In this document: piece after piece, positions 55,814 to 64,000 of the stretch
Layout of the letters: every line of letters starts with the position of its first letter
Position numbering within the stretch: the first letter of the stretch is position 1
Assembly (NCBI RefSeq): GCF_963677005.1
Contig: NZ_OY781616.1
Span: 2,799,001-2,863,000 of the forward strand
DNA: 64,000 nucleotides
Direction: 5' to 3'
From: Maridesulfovibrio sp.
GTDB taxonomy: Bacteria > Desulfobacterota > Desulfovibrionia > Desulfovibrionales > Desulfovibrionaceae
Notes under the pieces: generated by a model
Seen by the model: the letters and a program-made list of their open reading frames with translations, nothing else
The model's database searches: none
Told to the model about the DNA's origin: nothing
Translations under genes and position numbers: made by a program

Positions 55814-56608
55814 TCAACCCTGTTCCGAATCGTGAAAGCATTCAGGCTTCAGCTGCTTGCTTTTTGCCATGGTTGCTACCGGAGGGATATGCTTCCAGGC
55901 GTGCAAAGGATTCATGGGCCTGCGGTTGCTGAAATCAACCCGGCAGGCGGTGAATGCTCCGAAATACGGGGGATAGATTATCCCGTTCAACTGTTTCCAG
56001 GGAGTTCTGTCTTTCCAGCTCCACATCGGTCCGGGCAGTACCGAGCGGATTGCAGCCGGACTGTAGCCGCTGCCGTCCTTGATCATCCTGCGCATTTCAG
56101 ATGGAGAATACCAGTGTGCCGAACGAAGTGTGCTGGGAGATGCCCATGCCCACATCCTGCCGTGAGTGAAAAAATAGATGGAATGCCTGTTCAGGAACCC
56201 CACAAGCAGCCCCCCGGCGGAAACCCTCGCTGCTTCCGAAAGCATTGCCACGGGATCGGAGCAGAATTCCAGAACGGTCCAGAGCAGGGTAAAATCGAAT
56301 TCATTGTCGTCGAAAGGCAGGCTCTCGCCGTTGCACAGGTGCAGGGAGGCCCGGTTGCCAAGTCTTTTCCGCGCAGCCTCAAGCATTACGGGAGAACGAT
56401 CAACACCGGTGATATCAAAACCGCACCGATAAAGATGGTCGAGGAAAAGCCCCGTACCGCAGCCGATTTCAAGAAGCTTACGCTTGCGCCGGGGCCATGC
56501 GGAAATAAGGCTGTCCATGATCAGGACTTCCTGCTCCAGAGCAAAACCGCCCTCGGGAGTCTTGAACCAGGTATCGAATTTTTCAGCGTCCACGCCGTTC
56601 CAGACCAT
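55814..56608 (-). CDS. Class I SAM-dependent methyltransferase
   Basis: 264 residues from the ATG at 56608, where AAGGTGGA gives a ribosome site; 28 further codons upstream are open but not family-like. Motifs: LLEIGCGTGLFLDHLYRCGF (SAM site, about 45-64), GVDRSPVMLEAARKRLG, LPFDDNEFDFTLLWTVLEF and EAARVSAGGLLVGFLNR, as in ubiquinone/menaquinone-type Methyltransf_11 enzymes. The C-terminal region has WYSPSEMRRM and several aromatic residues. Substrate unknown. Confidence 0.85.
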   Translation of the reverse strand: MVWNGVDAEKFDTWFKTPEGGFALEQEVLIMDSLISAWPRRKRKLLEIGCGTGLFLDHLYRCGFDITGVDRSPVMLEAARKRLGNRASLHLCNGESLPFDDNEFDFTLLWTVLEFCSDPVAMLSEAARVSAGGLLVGFLNRHSIYFFTHGRMWAWASPSTLRSAHWYSPSEMRRMIKDGSGYSPAAIRSVLPGPMWSWKDRTPWKQLNGIIYPPYFGAFTACRVDFSNRRPMNPLHAWKHIPPVATMAKSKQLKPECFHDSEQG

Positions 56609-56738
56609 AACTTCCACCTTTGCATATGTTAAATCAGACACGCAGAGCAAAGCCCTATCCTTGTAGATAATCAGCATATGGCGACCGGTCAAACACTAAC
56701 CGCGTGAAACGGAATGTAACTGTCGACAAAAAACAAGT

Positions 56739-56768
56739 CCGCCCGGAACATCGGGATGTTCCGGGCGG
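56739..56768 (-). terminator. Terminator of ahpC
   Basis: Perfect 14-bp arms (56739-56752, 56755-56768); on the minus strand it is followed by ACTTGTTTTTTG, 86 bases past the peroxiredoxin stop. Confidence 0.88.
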
Positions 56769-56854
56769 GCTGCTGGGGTTAACGAGGAGAGGAGGTGTAG
56801 TTATCTAACGCGCCGACTGTGGGGTAGACTGTAATGGTCAACGCTTTTAAGGAG

Positions 56855-57484
56855 TTAATCTCCGTTAAGTTCTTCGTATACCTTTCCGACCAGCTTTTCG
56901 CTGGGGGTCAGAGTCTTGTCGCCGGGGGTCCAGCGTGCCGGGCAGGCTTCTGCCGGGTGATCCTTGAGGTAGACATTTGCTTCTACCTTGCGAACGAGTT
57001 CTTCGGCATTGCGGCCGACATTGTAGTAGTTGACTTCGGATGACACCAGAACCCCGTCAGGATTCACGATAAAGGTTCCTCTGAGAGCCTGCCCTGTGGT
57101 GTGGTCGTAGACACTGAAGAAGTCGGAAACTTCGCCAGTGGGGTCAGCAGCCATCTTGAACTTTACGTCCTTGAGCAACCGCTCGTCGTTCTTCCAGGCG
57201 AGATGTACGAACTTGGTATCCGTGGATACGGAAACCACTTCGCAACCGAGTTTCTGCAGTTCGGCATGCTTATTTGCAAGGTCGGCCAGTTCCGTCGGGC
57301 AGACAAAGGTGAAGTCTGCGGGGTAGAAGAACAGGACCAGCCACTTTCCGGCTTTCCTGATTTCTTCAAAGCTGACTTCGCAGAAGCCGCAATCTTCAGG
57401 GTCGTATGCTTCTACTGTGAAATCGGGAACTTTTTCTCCGATAGCAGCCTGTGTAATAACTTCTTCATAATTTTCACAACTCAT
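56855..57484 (-). CDS. ahpC: 2-Cys peroxiredoxin (AhpC/Prx1 type)
   Basis: Reduces peroxides. 209 residues: peroxidatic Cys62 in PADFTFVCPTELADLA, the catalytic Arg region, and resolving Cys in EACPARWTPG about residue 180. It carries an extra CGFC pair at residues 32-35 (YDPEDCGFCEVSF), which ordinary AhpC proteins lack. ATG at 57484 follows ACAGGAG. It has its own promoter and terminator. The AhpF-like reductase at 60735 is the likely electron donor. Confidence 0.93.
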   Translation of the reverse strand: MSCENYEEVITQAAIGEKVPDFTVEAYDPEDCGFCEVSFEEIRKAGKWLVLFFYPADFTFVCPTELADLANKHAELQKLGCEVVSVSTDTKFVHLAWKNDERLLKDVKFKMAADPTGEVSDFFSVYDHTTGQALRGTFIVNPDGVLVSSEVNYYNVGRNAEELVRKVEANVYLKDHPAEACPARWTPGDKTLTPSEKLVGKVYEELNGD

Positions 57485-57556
57485 TTTTTATCTCCTGTAG
57501 GTTTGAAATCTTTATTTCAATTTTCTTAATAGTAATGCTTCTCATTCGTTGATTTG

Positions 57557-57598
57557 ACACTAGGCAAATTTGATTCCCGTGTCAACGATAATCGTAAT
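57557..57598 (-). promoter_or_regulatory. ahpC promoter with Fur/PerR-like site
   Basis: On the minus strand TTGACA (57580-57585) and TAGTGT (57557-57562) have the ideal 17-base spacing. Immediately upstream, GATTACGATTATCG (about 57585-57598) resembles the NATWAT-type half-sites of Fur-family proteins, fitting control by PerR. TTGACAC at 57554 and GTGTCAA at 57579 also form an inverted repeat across the promoter. Confidence 0.55.
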
Positions 57599-57727
57599 CT
57601 TTCTCGATAATTTTTTAAATATTTAATATTTTAAACTTTATTATAAAGAGAGCATATAAAGAGAATATTGCCTTTGATGTTTTATTTGGTTAATTTGCTT
57701 TGATCACAAACATAATGGAGTTCCTGA

Positions 57728-60613
57728 ATGAGCAAAACGCATGGCTTTAAAGAAATATCACGCGAATACGTAGCCGAACTGAACGGCGAGGCCGTTATAT
57801 ATGAACATGAGAAGACCGGCGGAAGAGTTCTGTCGGTAATCAACAATGACGAGAACAAAACGTTCGGAATAAGCTTCCGCACCCCGCCTGCCAACAGCAC
57901 CGGCCTGCCGCATATTCTTGAACATTCCGTACTTTGCGGATCGGAAAAATACCCGGTCAAGGAACCGTTCGTCGAGCTGCTCAAGTGCTCGCTGCAGACA
58001 TTCCTGAACGCCATGACCTATCCGGACAAGACCGTATATCCGGTCGCAAGTCCCAATGAACAGGATTTCCGAAACCTTGTGGGGGTATATCTGGACGCGG
58101 TCTTCTTCCCGAACCTGACACCCAACACCCTCATGCAGGAAGGCTGGCACTACGTTCCTGAAAAAGACGGTTCCTTAAGCTACAAGGGAGTTGTTTTCAA
58201 TGAAATGAAAGGGGCGTACTCCTCACCGGACAGTCTGCTCTATGAACACTCGCAGCATTCCCTGTTTCCGGACACCACCTACGGACTTGATTCCGGCGGC
58301 GATCCGGAAGTCATCCCGGAACTGACCTTTGAGGAATTTATCGAATTTCACGGCAAATACTATCATCCTTCCAACGCATACGCCTTTTTCTACGGTGACG
58401 ACGACCCGGAACACCGTCTGGTGATGCTGGAAGAATACTTTTCCCGCTATGATCGGATTGATCCCCATTCCGAAATCAGCATGCAGACTCCTTTCAAGGA
58501 ACCGGTCTCGGTTGTAAAAAAATACGCCGCTTCCGACGATGATGCCCAGAAAGCCATGTTCACCATGAACTTCGGTATTTCACGCGGACGCGAGGCAATG
58601 GCTGATCTTGAATTGAGCGTGCTGGAGGAAATCCTCATCGGTCTCCCCTCCTCGCCTCTGCGCAAGGCCCTCAATGATTCCGGTCTTGGCGAAGATCTCG
58701 CCGGGGCGGGGCTTGAAAACGAACTGCGGCAGCTTTATTTTTCTACCGGTCTCAAAGGCATCAAGGCCGAAGACGGACCGAAGGTCGAAGAAATAATCTT
58801 CGCAACGCTCCGGGACATTGTGAAAAACGGAGTTGAAAAGGACGACATAGAAGCGGCGCTCAACACCATTGAATTTCAGTTGCGCGAAAACAATACCGGC
58901 TCCTACCCCCGCGGACTGTCGGTCATGATCACCGCCATGACTTCCTGGCTCTACGATGGACACCCGCTTGAATACGTCCGCTACGAACAGCCGCTGGCGG
59001 AACTGAAAGCACGTCTGGAAAATGGCGAAAACGTTTTCGAGCCGCTGATCAGCGAGATTTTTCTCAACAACAGCTATCGTTCCAGCGTTCTCATGATACC
59101 GGACAGCGAAGTCGGCCCGAAACGGGAAGCCGATGAAAAAGCAAGGCTGGACAAGGCTCGCTCAGCCATGGATGAAAGCGAATACCAGTCCGTGCTCAAG
59201 AAGGCCGCGGAACTGCAGGCGGAACAGGAAGCCGAGGACTCTCCCGAAGCTCTGGCGACAATCCCCAGACTCACCATTGCCGATATTGAAAAGGAAGGCC
59301 GGGAAATCGTCTGCGACCAAAAGGGCGACACCCTCTTTCACGATCTGGACACCAACGGGATCATGTACCTCGATCTGGCCTTTGATTTTTCCGGACTGGA
59401 AGACAGGCTTGTCCCTTACCTCCCGATTTTCGGTCGGGCTCTGCTCCAGACTGGAACCAGATCCACCGATTTTGTAACCATGACCAGACGCATGGCCGCC
59501 AAGACCGGGGGCATACATCACGCCGCCATCGTGACCCCCATTCACATGACCGATGATACCTGCTCCCGCTTTGTACTGCGGGCAAAGGCCACGACAGAGC
59601 GGACTGATGATCTGCTGGAAATCCTCTCGGAACTGCTGCGCGAAGCATCCCTTGATAACCGGGACCGCATCCGCCAGATAGTGCTTGAATCCAAGGCCCG
59701 TAAGGAACAATCCCTTGTGCCCTCCGGACACATCATGGCCGCGACCCGCATGAAAGCCCGTTTCAATGAAGCAGGCCTGATCAACGAGCTTATGAACGGC
59801 ATCTCCGGGCTGGAATTTCTGCGCAAACTGGCAGAACGGGTTGAAAACGATTTCGATTCCGTGGCCGCAGACCTCGAAGCTGTACGGACCGCAATCATCA
59901 GCAAGAGCACCCTGCTGTCCAACATCACCATGGATGGGAAATCATTCAAAGATGTTGAAGCTGATATTGCCTCCATGGTCGGACAGCTTCCCGCAGGAAA
60001 CAGCACCAAAGCACAACGGACTATGCTGAAATTTCCCGCAGCGGAAGGACTGTGCATTCCCGCTCAGGTCAACTATGTTGCCAAGGGAGCCAAAGTATCC
60101 GAGTACGGCTATGAATATACGGGAGCGGCCCATGTTGTCAGCCGCTATCTGCGCACCGGTTATCTCTGGGACAAAGTGCGTGTGCAGGGCGGAGCTTACG
60201 GCTCCTTCTCCATGCTCGACCGCACTTCCGGCAGCCTGAGCTTTGTCTCATACCGCGACCCGAACCTGACCCGCACCCTCGACACCTATGATGCCGTGGC
60301 CGACTATCTGTCCGACCTCAAGCTGAACAGCGATGAGCTGGAAAAAGCAGTGCTCGGCGGCATAGGCGAAATAGACAACTACATGCTGCCGGATGCCAAG
60401 GGCTATACCTCCATGGTCCGCCATCTCTGCCGCGAAGACGCAGCCTTCAGGCAGTCCATACGCGAACAGGTGCTGGGATGCAGTGCGCAGGATTTCCGTA
60501 ATTTTGCCAAAGCCGCCAAAGCCGTGGCCGAACACGGAGATGTAGTTGTGCTCGGAGGCAAAAAAGCCATGCAGGATTCAGGGCTCGCCCTTGAACTGAA
60601 GGATGTGCTCTAG
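57728..60613 (+). CDS. M16C metallopeptidase (presequence-protease-like)
   Basis: 961 residues, one chain holding two M16 halves as in plant/mitochondrial PreP. The inverted zinc motif HILEH is at residues 62-66, with the second zinc-ligand Glu downstream near EMKGAYSSPDSLLYEH (about 155-165). The family-typical HSVLCGSEKYPVKEPFVELL follows HILEH. The C-terminal half has RVQGGAYGSFSMLDRTSG, the substrate-binding Arg/Tyr motif of the second half. Degrades peptides of up to about 70 residues in related enzymes. Cytoplasmic: no signal peptide. ATG at 57728, single gene, with a strong terminator. Confidence 0.92.
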   Translation: MSKTHGFKEISREYVAELNGEAVIYEHEKTGGRVLSVINNDENKTFGISFRTPPANSTGLPHILEHSVLCGSEKYPVKEPFVELLKCSLQTFLNAMTYPDKTVYPVASPNEQDFRNLVGVYLDAVFFPNLTPNTLMQEGWHYVPEKDGSLSYKGVVFNEMKGAYSSPDSLLYEHSQHSLFPDTTYGLDSGGDPEVIPELTFEEFIEFHGKYYHPSNAYAFFYGDDDPEHRLVMLEEYFSRYDRIDPHSEISMQTPFKEPVSVVKKYAASDDDAQKAMFTMNFGISRGREAMADLELSVLEEILIGLPSSPLRKALNDSGLGEDLAGAGLENELRQLYFSTGLKGIKAEDGPKVEEIIFATLRDIVKNGVEKDDIEAALNTIEFQLRENNTGSYPRGLSVMITAMTSWLYDGHPLEYVRYEQPLAELKARLENGENVFEPLISEIFLNNSYRSSVLMIPDSEVGPKREADEKARLDKARSAMDESEYQSVLKKAAELQAEQEAEDSPEALATIPRLTIADIEKEGREIVCDQKGDTLFHDLDTNGIMYLDLAFDFSGLEDRLVPYLPIFGRALLQTGTRSTDFVTMTRRMAAKTGGIHHAAIVTPIHMTDDTCSRFVLRAKATTERTDDLLEILSELLREASLDNRDRIRQIVLESKARKEQSLVPSGHIMAATRMKARFNEAGLINELMNGISGLEFLRKLAERVENDFDSVAADLEAVRTAIISKSTLLSNITMDGKSFKDVEADIASMVGQLPAGNSTKAQRTMLKFPAAEGLCIPAQVNYVAKGAKVSEYGYEYTGAAHVVSRYLRTGYLWDKVRVQGGAYGSFSMLDRTSGSLSFVSYRDPNLTRTLDTYDAVADYLSDLKLNSDELEKAVLGGIGEIDNYMLPDAKGYTSMVRHLCREDAAFRQSIREQVLGCSAQDFRNFAKAAKAVAEHGDVVVLGGKKAMQDSGLALELKDVL

Positions 60614-60641
60614 CCGGGAGCCAGAACAACAGTAATAAAGA

Positions 60642-60687
60642 AAAGACCTCTCGCCAACTGCCCGGCGGCATTTGGCGAGAGGTCTTT
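60642..60687. terminator. Bidirectional terminator
   Basis: Perfect 16-bp arms (60642-60657, 60672-60687) around a 14-base GC-rich loop, between the converging M16C and reductase genes. Confidence 0.93.
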
Positions 60688-60734
60688 ATTATCTTGAATA
60701 CAGGCCTGAAAATCCGTCTGATGCCTCAACAGGC

Positions 60735-62402
60735 TCACCAGATATTTACGGGCATTTTCTTTTCTTCCGAAAAAGTCCGGGCAAAATCATCGAACGCGGT
60801 GAGCGCCGCAGCGGCCCCCTGCCCGGTGGCGATTATGATCTGCCGCACTCCGCCGGTGACATCTCCGGCAGCGTAAACCCGTTCGACGCTGGTACGCTGT
60901 CCGGCATCAACCTTGATGAAACCGTCTTCACGCAGTTCCACCCCAAGTTTTTGCGCAAGGGATGTGTTGGCGGTATGTCCGATGGCGACAAAGACAACGT
61001 CGGTATCAAGCGTTGTTTCACTTCCGTCTTCATTATTCTTCACCCGCACGGACTCAACCTGCTTATCACCGATTATCTCGGTAACCTCGCTATTCCAGAT
61101 CACCTTGATTCCTTCGCGCTCAACTGAATCCTGCAGCACCTTCTCAGCCCTGAATCTGTCGCGGCGATGGATGATGGTCGTTTCCACTCCAAGATGCTTC
61201 AAGTGCAGGGCATCGGTCAGGGCCGTGTTTCCACCGCCGACCACCACAGCCTTACCGCCTCGGTAGAAATTGCCGTCACAGGTGGCGCAGTAGCTTACCC
61301 CGTGGCCGTAGAATTTATCTTCACCCGGCACGCCCAGCATGCGCACATTCACACCGGTTGCCAGCAGAATCCCCTTGGCCCGGTAGACCGTGTCATCAGT
61401 CGCAATCTCGAAACGCTCTCCCGCCTTGATGTCCCGGACCTCTACGAATTGATTGATCCGGGTATATTCACGGGCATGGGCACCTAAAATTTCCACGAGT
61501 TCAAAACCCTGAATGTGCGTGAACCCCGGATAATTCTCCACCTTCGGAGTCAGGGCCACCTGACCACCGACACCCTGCTTTTCAAGAATAACGCAACTAA
61601 GGCCGCTGCGCTTCGCATATATTCCGGCACTCATACCGGCGGGTCCTCCGCCGATGATCACCAGATCGACATCTTCGTATTCCTTTTCTTCCTGCTGCTC
61701 CGGTTCCTTGCGATTCTCTTCCATAATCTCCTTGAGCGGCTTCATGTACAGAAGCTGGATCATGAACTGGTCTTCCGGCTCCAGCCCCTTGAACGTGGCG
61801 GTATCATTTATATCGGTATGCGGAACTGATCCTACGTTATACTGGCGGGCCATATTCTCATTATCGAGAGTTGAAATGCACCAGGCCGAAACCTTATCCG
61901 GCCTGCCCACAGCAGCCTTGAAAGCGTTGATGGCCTGGCCGGGGCAATACGGGCAGGACGGGCTGGAAAAAATCTTTACCAGCCTGTTTCCCTTGAGTTT
62001 GCCGAGAATTTCCATTGCGCTTTCGGAAATCCCCTCCTCACCCTTGGAAGCAAGGTTCAAGGCCTCGACCAGAGCACGGCCTTCTTCACCGGCAGGAGCA
62101 CCCAGAAAACGTATATCGTACTTGTCCGGCGCAATGAGGATTGTCGGGGAAGCAATTATTTTGCGCTCACGCCCCTCCTCGCTATCCATCGCAAACTCCC
62201 TGAGCTCGATTTTGTCACTCATGACATTCAGGGCCCGACAGAGCTTAAGGGAAAATTCATTATATTCGTTGTGCAACCCTTCTTTGGTATAAATCTCAAT
62301 GGCGACATTGCGCTTGAAACCGGCGAACATTTTTTCAAGATACTGCCGACTCTCGTCCGGGATGAAATTGCGATACCGATCTTCTGCACTGAGTGAACTC
62401 AT
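60735..62402 (-). CDS. AhpF-like / thioredoxin-reductase-like flavoprotein with N-terminal thioredoxin folds
   Basis: 555 residues from the ATG at 62402 (AAGGAG upstream; a further in-frame ATG at 62432 is less likely). The first 210 residues are two thioredoxin-like folds, only the second with a redox pair (CPYC, residues 150-153), as in AhpF. After an acidic linker, the FAD domain begins LVIIGGGPAGMSAGIYAKRS; the reductase active site is CATC (372-375). The NADPH site reads VVVGGGNTALTDALHL followed by HRRDRFRAEK, so NADPH is probable. It should reduce the AhpC at 56855 or other thiol proteins. A thioredoxin reductase-glutaredoxin hybrid is the alternative. Confidence 0.88.
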   Translation of the reverse strand: MSSLSAEDRYRNFIPDESRQYLEKMFAGFKRNVAIEIYTKEGLHNEYNEFSLKLCRALNVMSDKIELREFAMDSEEGRERKIIASPTILIAPDKYDIRFLGAPAGEEGRALVEALNLASKGEEGISESAMEILGKLKGNRLVKIFSSPSCPYCPGQAINAFKAAVGRPDKVSAWCISTLDNENMARQYNVGSVPHTDINDTATFKGLEPEDQFMIQLLYMKPLKEIMEENRKEPEQQEEKEYEDVDLVIIGGGPAGMSAGIYAKRSGLSCVILEKQGVGGQVALTPKVENYPGFTHIQGFELVEILGAHAREYTRINQFVEVRDIKAGERFEIATDDTVYRAKGILLATGVNVRMLGVPGEDKFYGHGVSYCATCDGNFYRGGKAVVVGGGNTALTDALHLKHLGVETTIIHRRDRFRAEKVLQDSVEREGIKVIWNSEVTEIIGDKQVESVRVKNNEDGSETTLDTDVVFVAIGHTANTSLAQKLGVELREDGFIKVDAGQRTSVERVYAAGDVTGGVRQIIIATGQGAAAALTAFDDFARTFSEEKKMPVNIW

Positions 62403-62623
62403 ACGACTGGTCTCCTTGGTCGCCTGCCGCACCGCTTTCGGGAATACAGCGGCTTAAAAACCGTGGCAGGGCTGATTAATCTATATGGTGCTGTTATCAA
62501 TATGACCTATTTTGCCTGTTCCGGGAAGGGACCCCGGCATAAACGGCAGATGTTTTTCACAGACACCAAGTATTATCAGGAATATTTACTAAAAGAAACA
62601 CAATTCGTTGTATAAATTGGTGT

Positions 62624-63670
62624 TTAAAATTCCAAAATAAACTCATCAGTATTTTTGAAGACCACGTTCTCCGGGGATAATCCCAGACCGGCATACAATT
62701 CCCTGAGATTTCCCTTATGACCCCAGAATTCTCCGGAATACCTGGCCGGAACGCTGAGACGGGCAGGGCCGGATTTGTATTGCGCGAGCTTTGAGCCGAG
62801 AAAAAGATACAAGGCCCTTGAACGGGCCGCCTGTCCAAGGGCGGGATGGAACGGACCGGCCACAATGCTTTCAGCAAGCCCCTCTTCATGCGCAACGCCG
62901 ATGCGGATAACATGAATTCCGGCCGGCCAGAGCTGCATAAGTCCATGCGCAAGTTCAATCTCCGTCTGCTCCAGGGTCCATGGACGGTATTTCCCCGCCC
63001 TGTAGAGACGCTCCAAAACAGTCCCGGCAACGGTCAGACAGGGATAAAGCCTTACCGCGTCCGGACCGAGTTTCACTGTTTGCGCCACATCCCTCTGGAA
63101 CTCCCCTTCCTGCGATCCCGGAAGCCCCGGAAGCAGTTGGATGACCAGAGACAGCCCCGCAGTTTTAACAGTACGGCAGGCGGCTATAGCAGTTTCGGGG
63201 GTATAATTTCTGGCCGAGCGCCTAAGGGTCAGCGCGGAAAAGCTCTGGATGCCCAGTTCGACAATGTCCAGCCCGGCTTCCTTGAGCTTCTCAAGCCGGT
63301 TCGCATCAATGCAGTCCGGCCGGGTTGAAAAACGCACCGCAGTGATAAACCCTTCCCGCTTGAATCTCTCGGCCAGTCCGATGAATCTCATCTGCCATTC
63401 AAAAGGCAGTGCGGTAAAAGTTCCTCCAAAAAAAGCCAGCTCCATGGGGTCGCGTTCACCGGTCTTGAAAAACTCTGGAATTTCTCTTTCAATATCTTGA
63501 TATATATCGTTTAAAGAGCGCAGACCGGTACCGGTCTGCCTCTCCTGTGAACAATAGACACACCGGGACGGACATCCTAAAAAAGGCATGAATACCGGCC
63601 AGATACGCTTTTTTACATGCTTCGGCTCAGGGTGTTTGAAGGTTGTCTGGCTCATTATGGGATGGCTCAT
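62624..63670 (-). CDS. Radical SAM protein (Elp3/HemN-like)
   Basis: 348 residues. 4Fe-4S motif CPSRCVYCSQ (CxxxCxxC) at about residues 33-42, then AFFGGTFTALP (the GGT/GGE motif), STRPDCID, ELGIQSFSALTLRRSARNYT and QLLPGLPGS, the series seen in Elp3-like and YtqA-type radical SAM enzymes. No HAT domain is present, so not full Elp3. Substrate unknown; a tRNA- or oxygen-independent-coproporphyrinogen-like role is possible. The start is 63670 or 63655 (MSQTTFKHP); neither has a strong ribosome site. Confidence 0.82.
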   Translation of the reverse strand: MSHPIMSQTTFKHPEPKHVKKRIWPVFMPFLGCPSRCVYCSQERQTGTGLRSLNDIYQDIEREIPEFFKTGERDPMELAFFGGTFTALPFEWQMRFIGLAERFKREGFITAVRFSTRPDCIDANRLEKLKEAGLDIVELGIQSFSALTLRRSARNYTPETAIAACRTVKTAGLSLVIQLLPGLPGSQEGEFQRDVAQTVKLGPDAVRLYPCLTVAGTVLERLYRAGKYRPWTLEQTEIELAHGLMQLWPAGIHVIRIGVAHEEGLAESIVAGPFHPALGQAARSRALYLFLGSKLAQYKSGPARLSVPARYSGEFWGHKGNLRELYAGLGLSPENVVFKNTDEFILEF

Positions 63671-63834
63671 ATGCGGAAAAAGACGATAGATTTAAATCTT
63701 TATTTAATAAATTAGCTTGATTAAAAAAAAATGGTCGGTTAAATATAACGTTAAAATATCTTTTGCGGTCATCTGTGATCCGTTTAAGAAGAATTGTCAT
63801 AACATGCAACAAAAGAATTACGACCGAATATACC

Positions 63835-64000
63835 ATGAGTAATCAGGACTGCATATTCTGCAAGATAGTAGCCGGAGAAATACCGTGTTTCAAAATATAC
63901 GAAACGGACCGGCTGTTGAGCTTTCTGGACATAGGCCCGGTACACAAGGGACATGCTCTTGTAATACCCAAAGAGCATTACCGTGACATATGGGACCTCC
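63835..64000 (+). CDS. HIT-family protein, 5' part (runs off the window)
   Basis: 55 codons are visible from the ATG at 63835. The sequence begins MSNQDCIFCKIVAGEIPCFK and continues IYETDRLLSFLDIGPVHKGH, ending with ALVIPKEHYRDIWDL, the classical N-terminal part of HINT-like nucleotide hydrolases with the CxxC zinc pair. The HxHxH triad lies beyond the right edge. Ribosome site not clear. Confidence 0.9.
   Translation, partial: MSNQDCIFCKIVAGEIPCFKIYETDRLLSFLDIGPVHKGHALVIPKEHYRDIWDL

Noticed and set aside
1-64000. CRISPR arrays, tRNA or rRNA genes, prophage or defence island
   Set aside because: No regularly spaced repeats, no cloverleaf-like or rRNA-like sequence, and no phage structural or restriction genes were found; the only mobile element is the ISL3-type IS. 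The CII-like gene at 25475 is isolated.

Overview
The window looks like the chromosome of a sulfate-reducing deltaproteobacterium of the Desulfovibrio / Maridesulfovibrio type. This is inferred from content: the fmt - DUF116 - rsmB order, cysE-cysK-nifS-nifU in one operon, paired XRE-cupin regulators and acyl-CoA ligases, butyrate kinase, many sensor kinases and cyclic-di-GMP proteins, and moderate GC. No rRNA, tRNA, CRISPR array or prophage was seen. Both ends cut genes: fmt is open at the left edge and a HIT-family gene at the right edge.

Layout. 1-2973: fmt (3' part), a DUF116 membrane protein and an RsmB-like rRNA methyltransferase. 3042-8749: a TPR protein divergent from two successive (XRE-cupin regulator, AMP-forming acyl-CoA ligase) pairs. 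8852-12922 (minus): serine acetyltransferase, cysteine synthase, cysteine desulfurase and NifU scaffold, a route from serine to cysteine to Fe-S clusters. 13229-15684: butyrate kinase, a structured repeat-like intergenic element, a TetR regulator and a small membrane protein. 15785-19434: a sensor diguanylate cyclase gene split by a complete ISL3-type insertion sequence with an 8-bp target duplication. 19591-25726: RlmN, an ArnT-like glycosyltransferase, a large exported protein with a POTRA-like segment and a helical-repeat body, and a small CII-like regulator. 26081-29835: a PhoR-like histidine kinase, a Pit phosphate permease and a DUF47 (PhoU-like) protein, preceded by Pho-box-like repeats. 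29922-34324 (minus): an HD-HAD fusion, cmk, hisC and uspA. 34611-36844: a gene with a clear sigma-54 promoter, two small heat-shock proteins and an exported cyclophilin. 37004-39273: TetR, DUF1007 and a frameshifted NicO-type Ni/Co exporter. 39437-45853: a 2138-residue pseudokinase-ATPase-GAF-PAS-histidine kinase-receiver protein. 45861-52830: a methyltransferase, prfC, an RNase D-like exonuclease, three poorly known proteins and fliN. 53165-56608: a GT39 glycosyltransferase, an excisionase-type HTH protein with an unusual operator-like array, an unknown protein and a methyltransferase. 56855-64000: AhpC-type peroxiredoxin, M16C peptidase, AhpF-like reductase, a radical SAM protein and the HIT fragment.

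Themes. Regulation and signalling dominate. Peroxide defence (AhpC plus an AhpF-like reductase 3.3 kb away), phosphate uptake with its sensor, and cysteine / Fe-S biogenesis form coherent blocks. Two genes are visibly broken (diguanylate cyclase by the IS, NicO by a 1-base frame change). The observations I rate highest are the 10-bp-periodic TGTCA/TGACA array, the Pho-box-like repeats, the giant pseudokinase hybrid, the duplicated regulator/ligase module and the POTRA-plus-solenoid protein. I did not see a defence island or another clearly novel multigene system.
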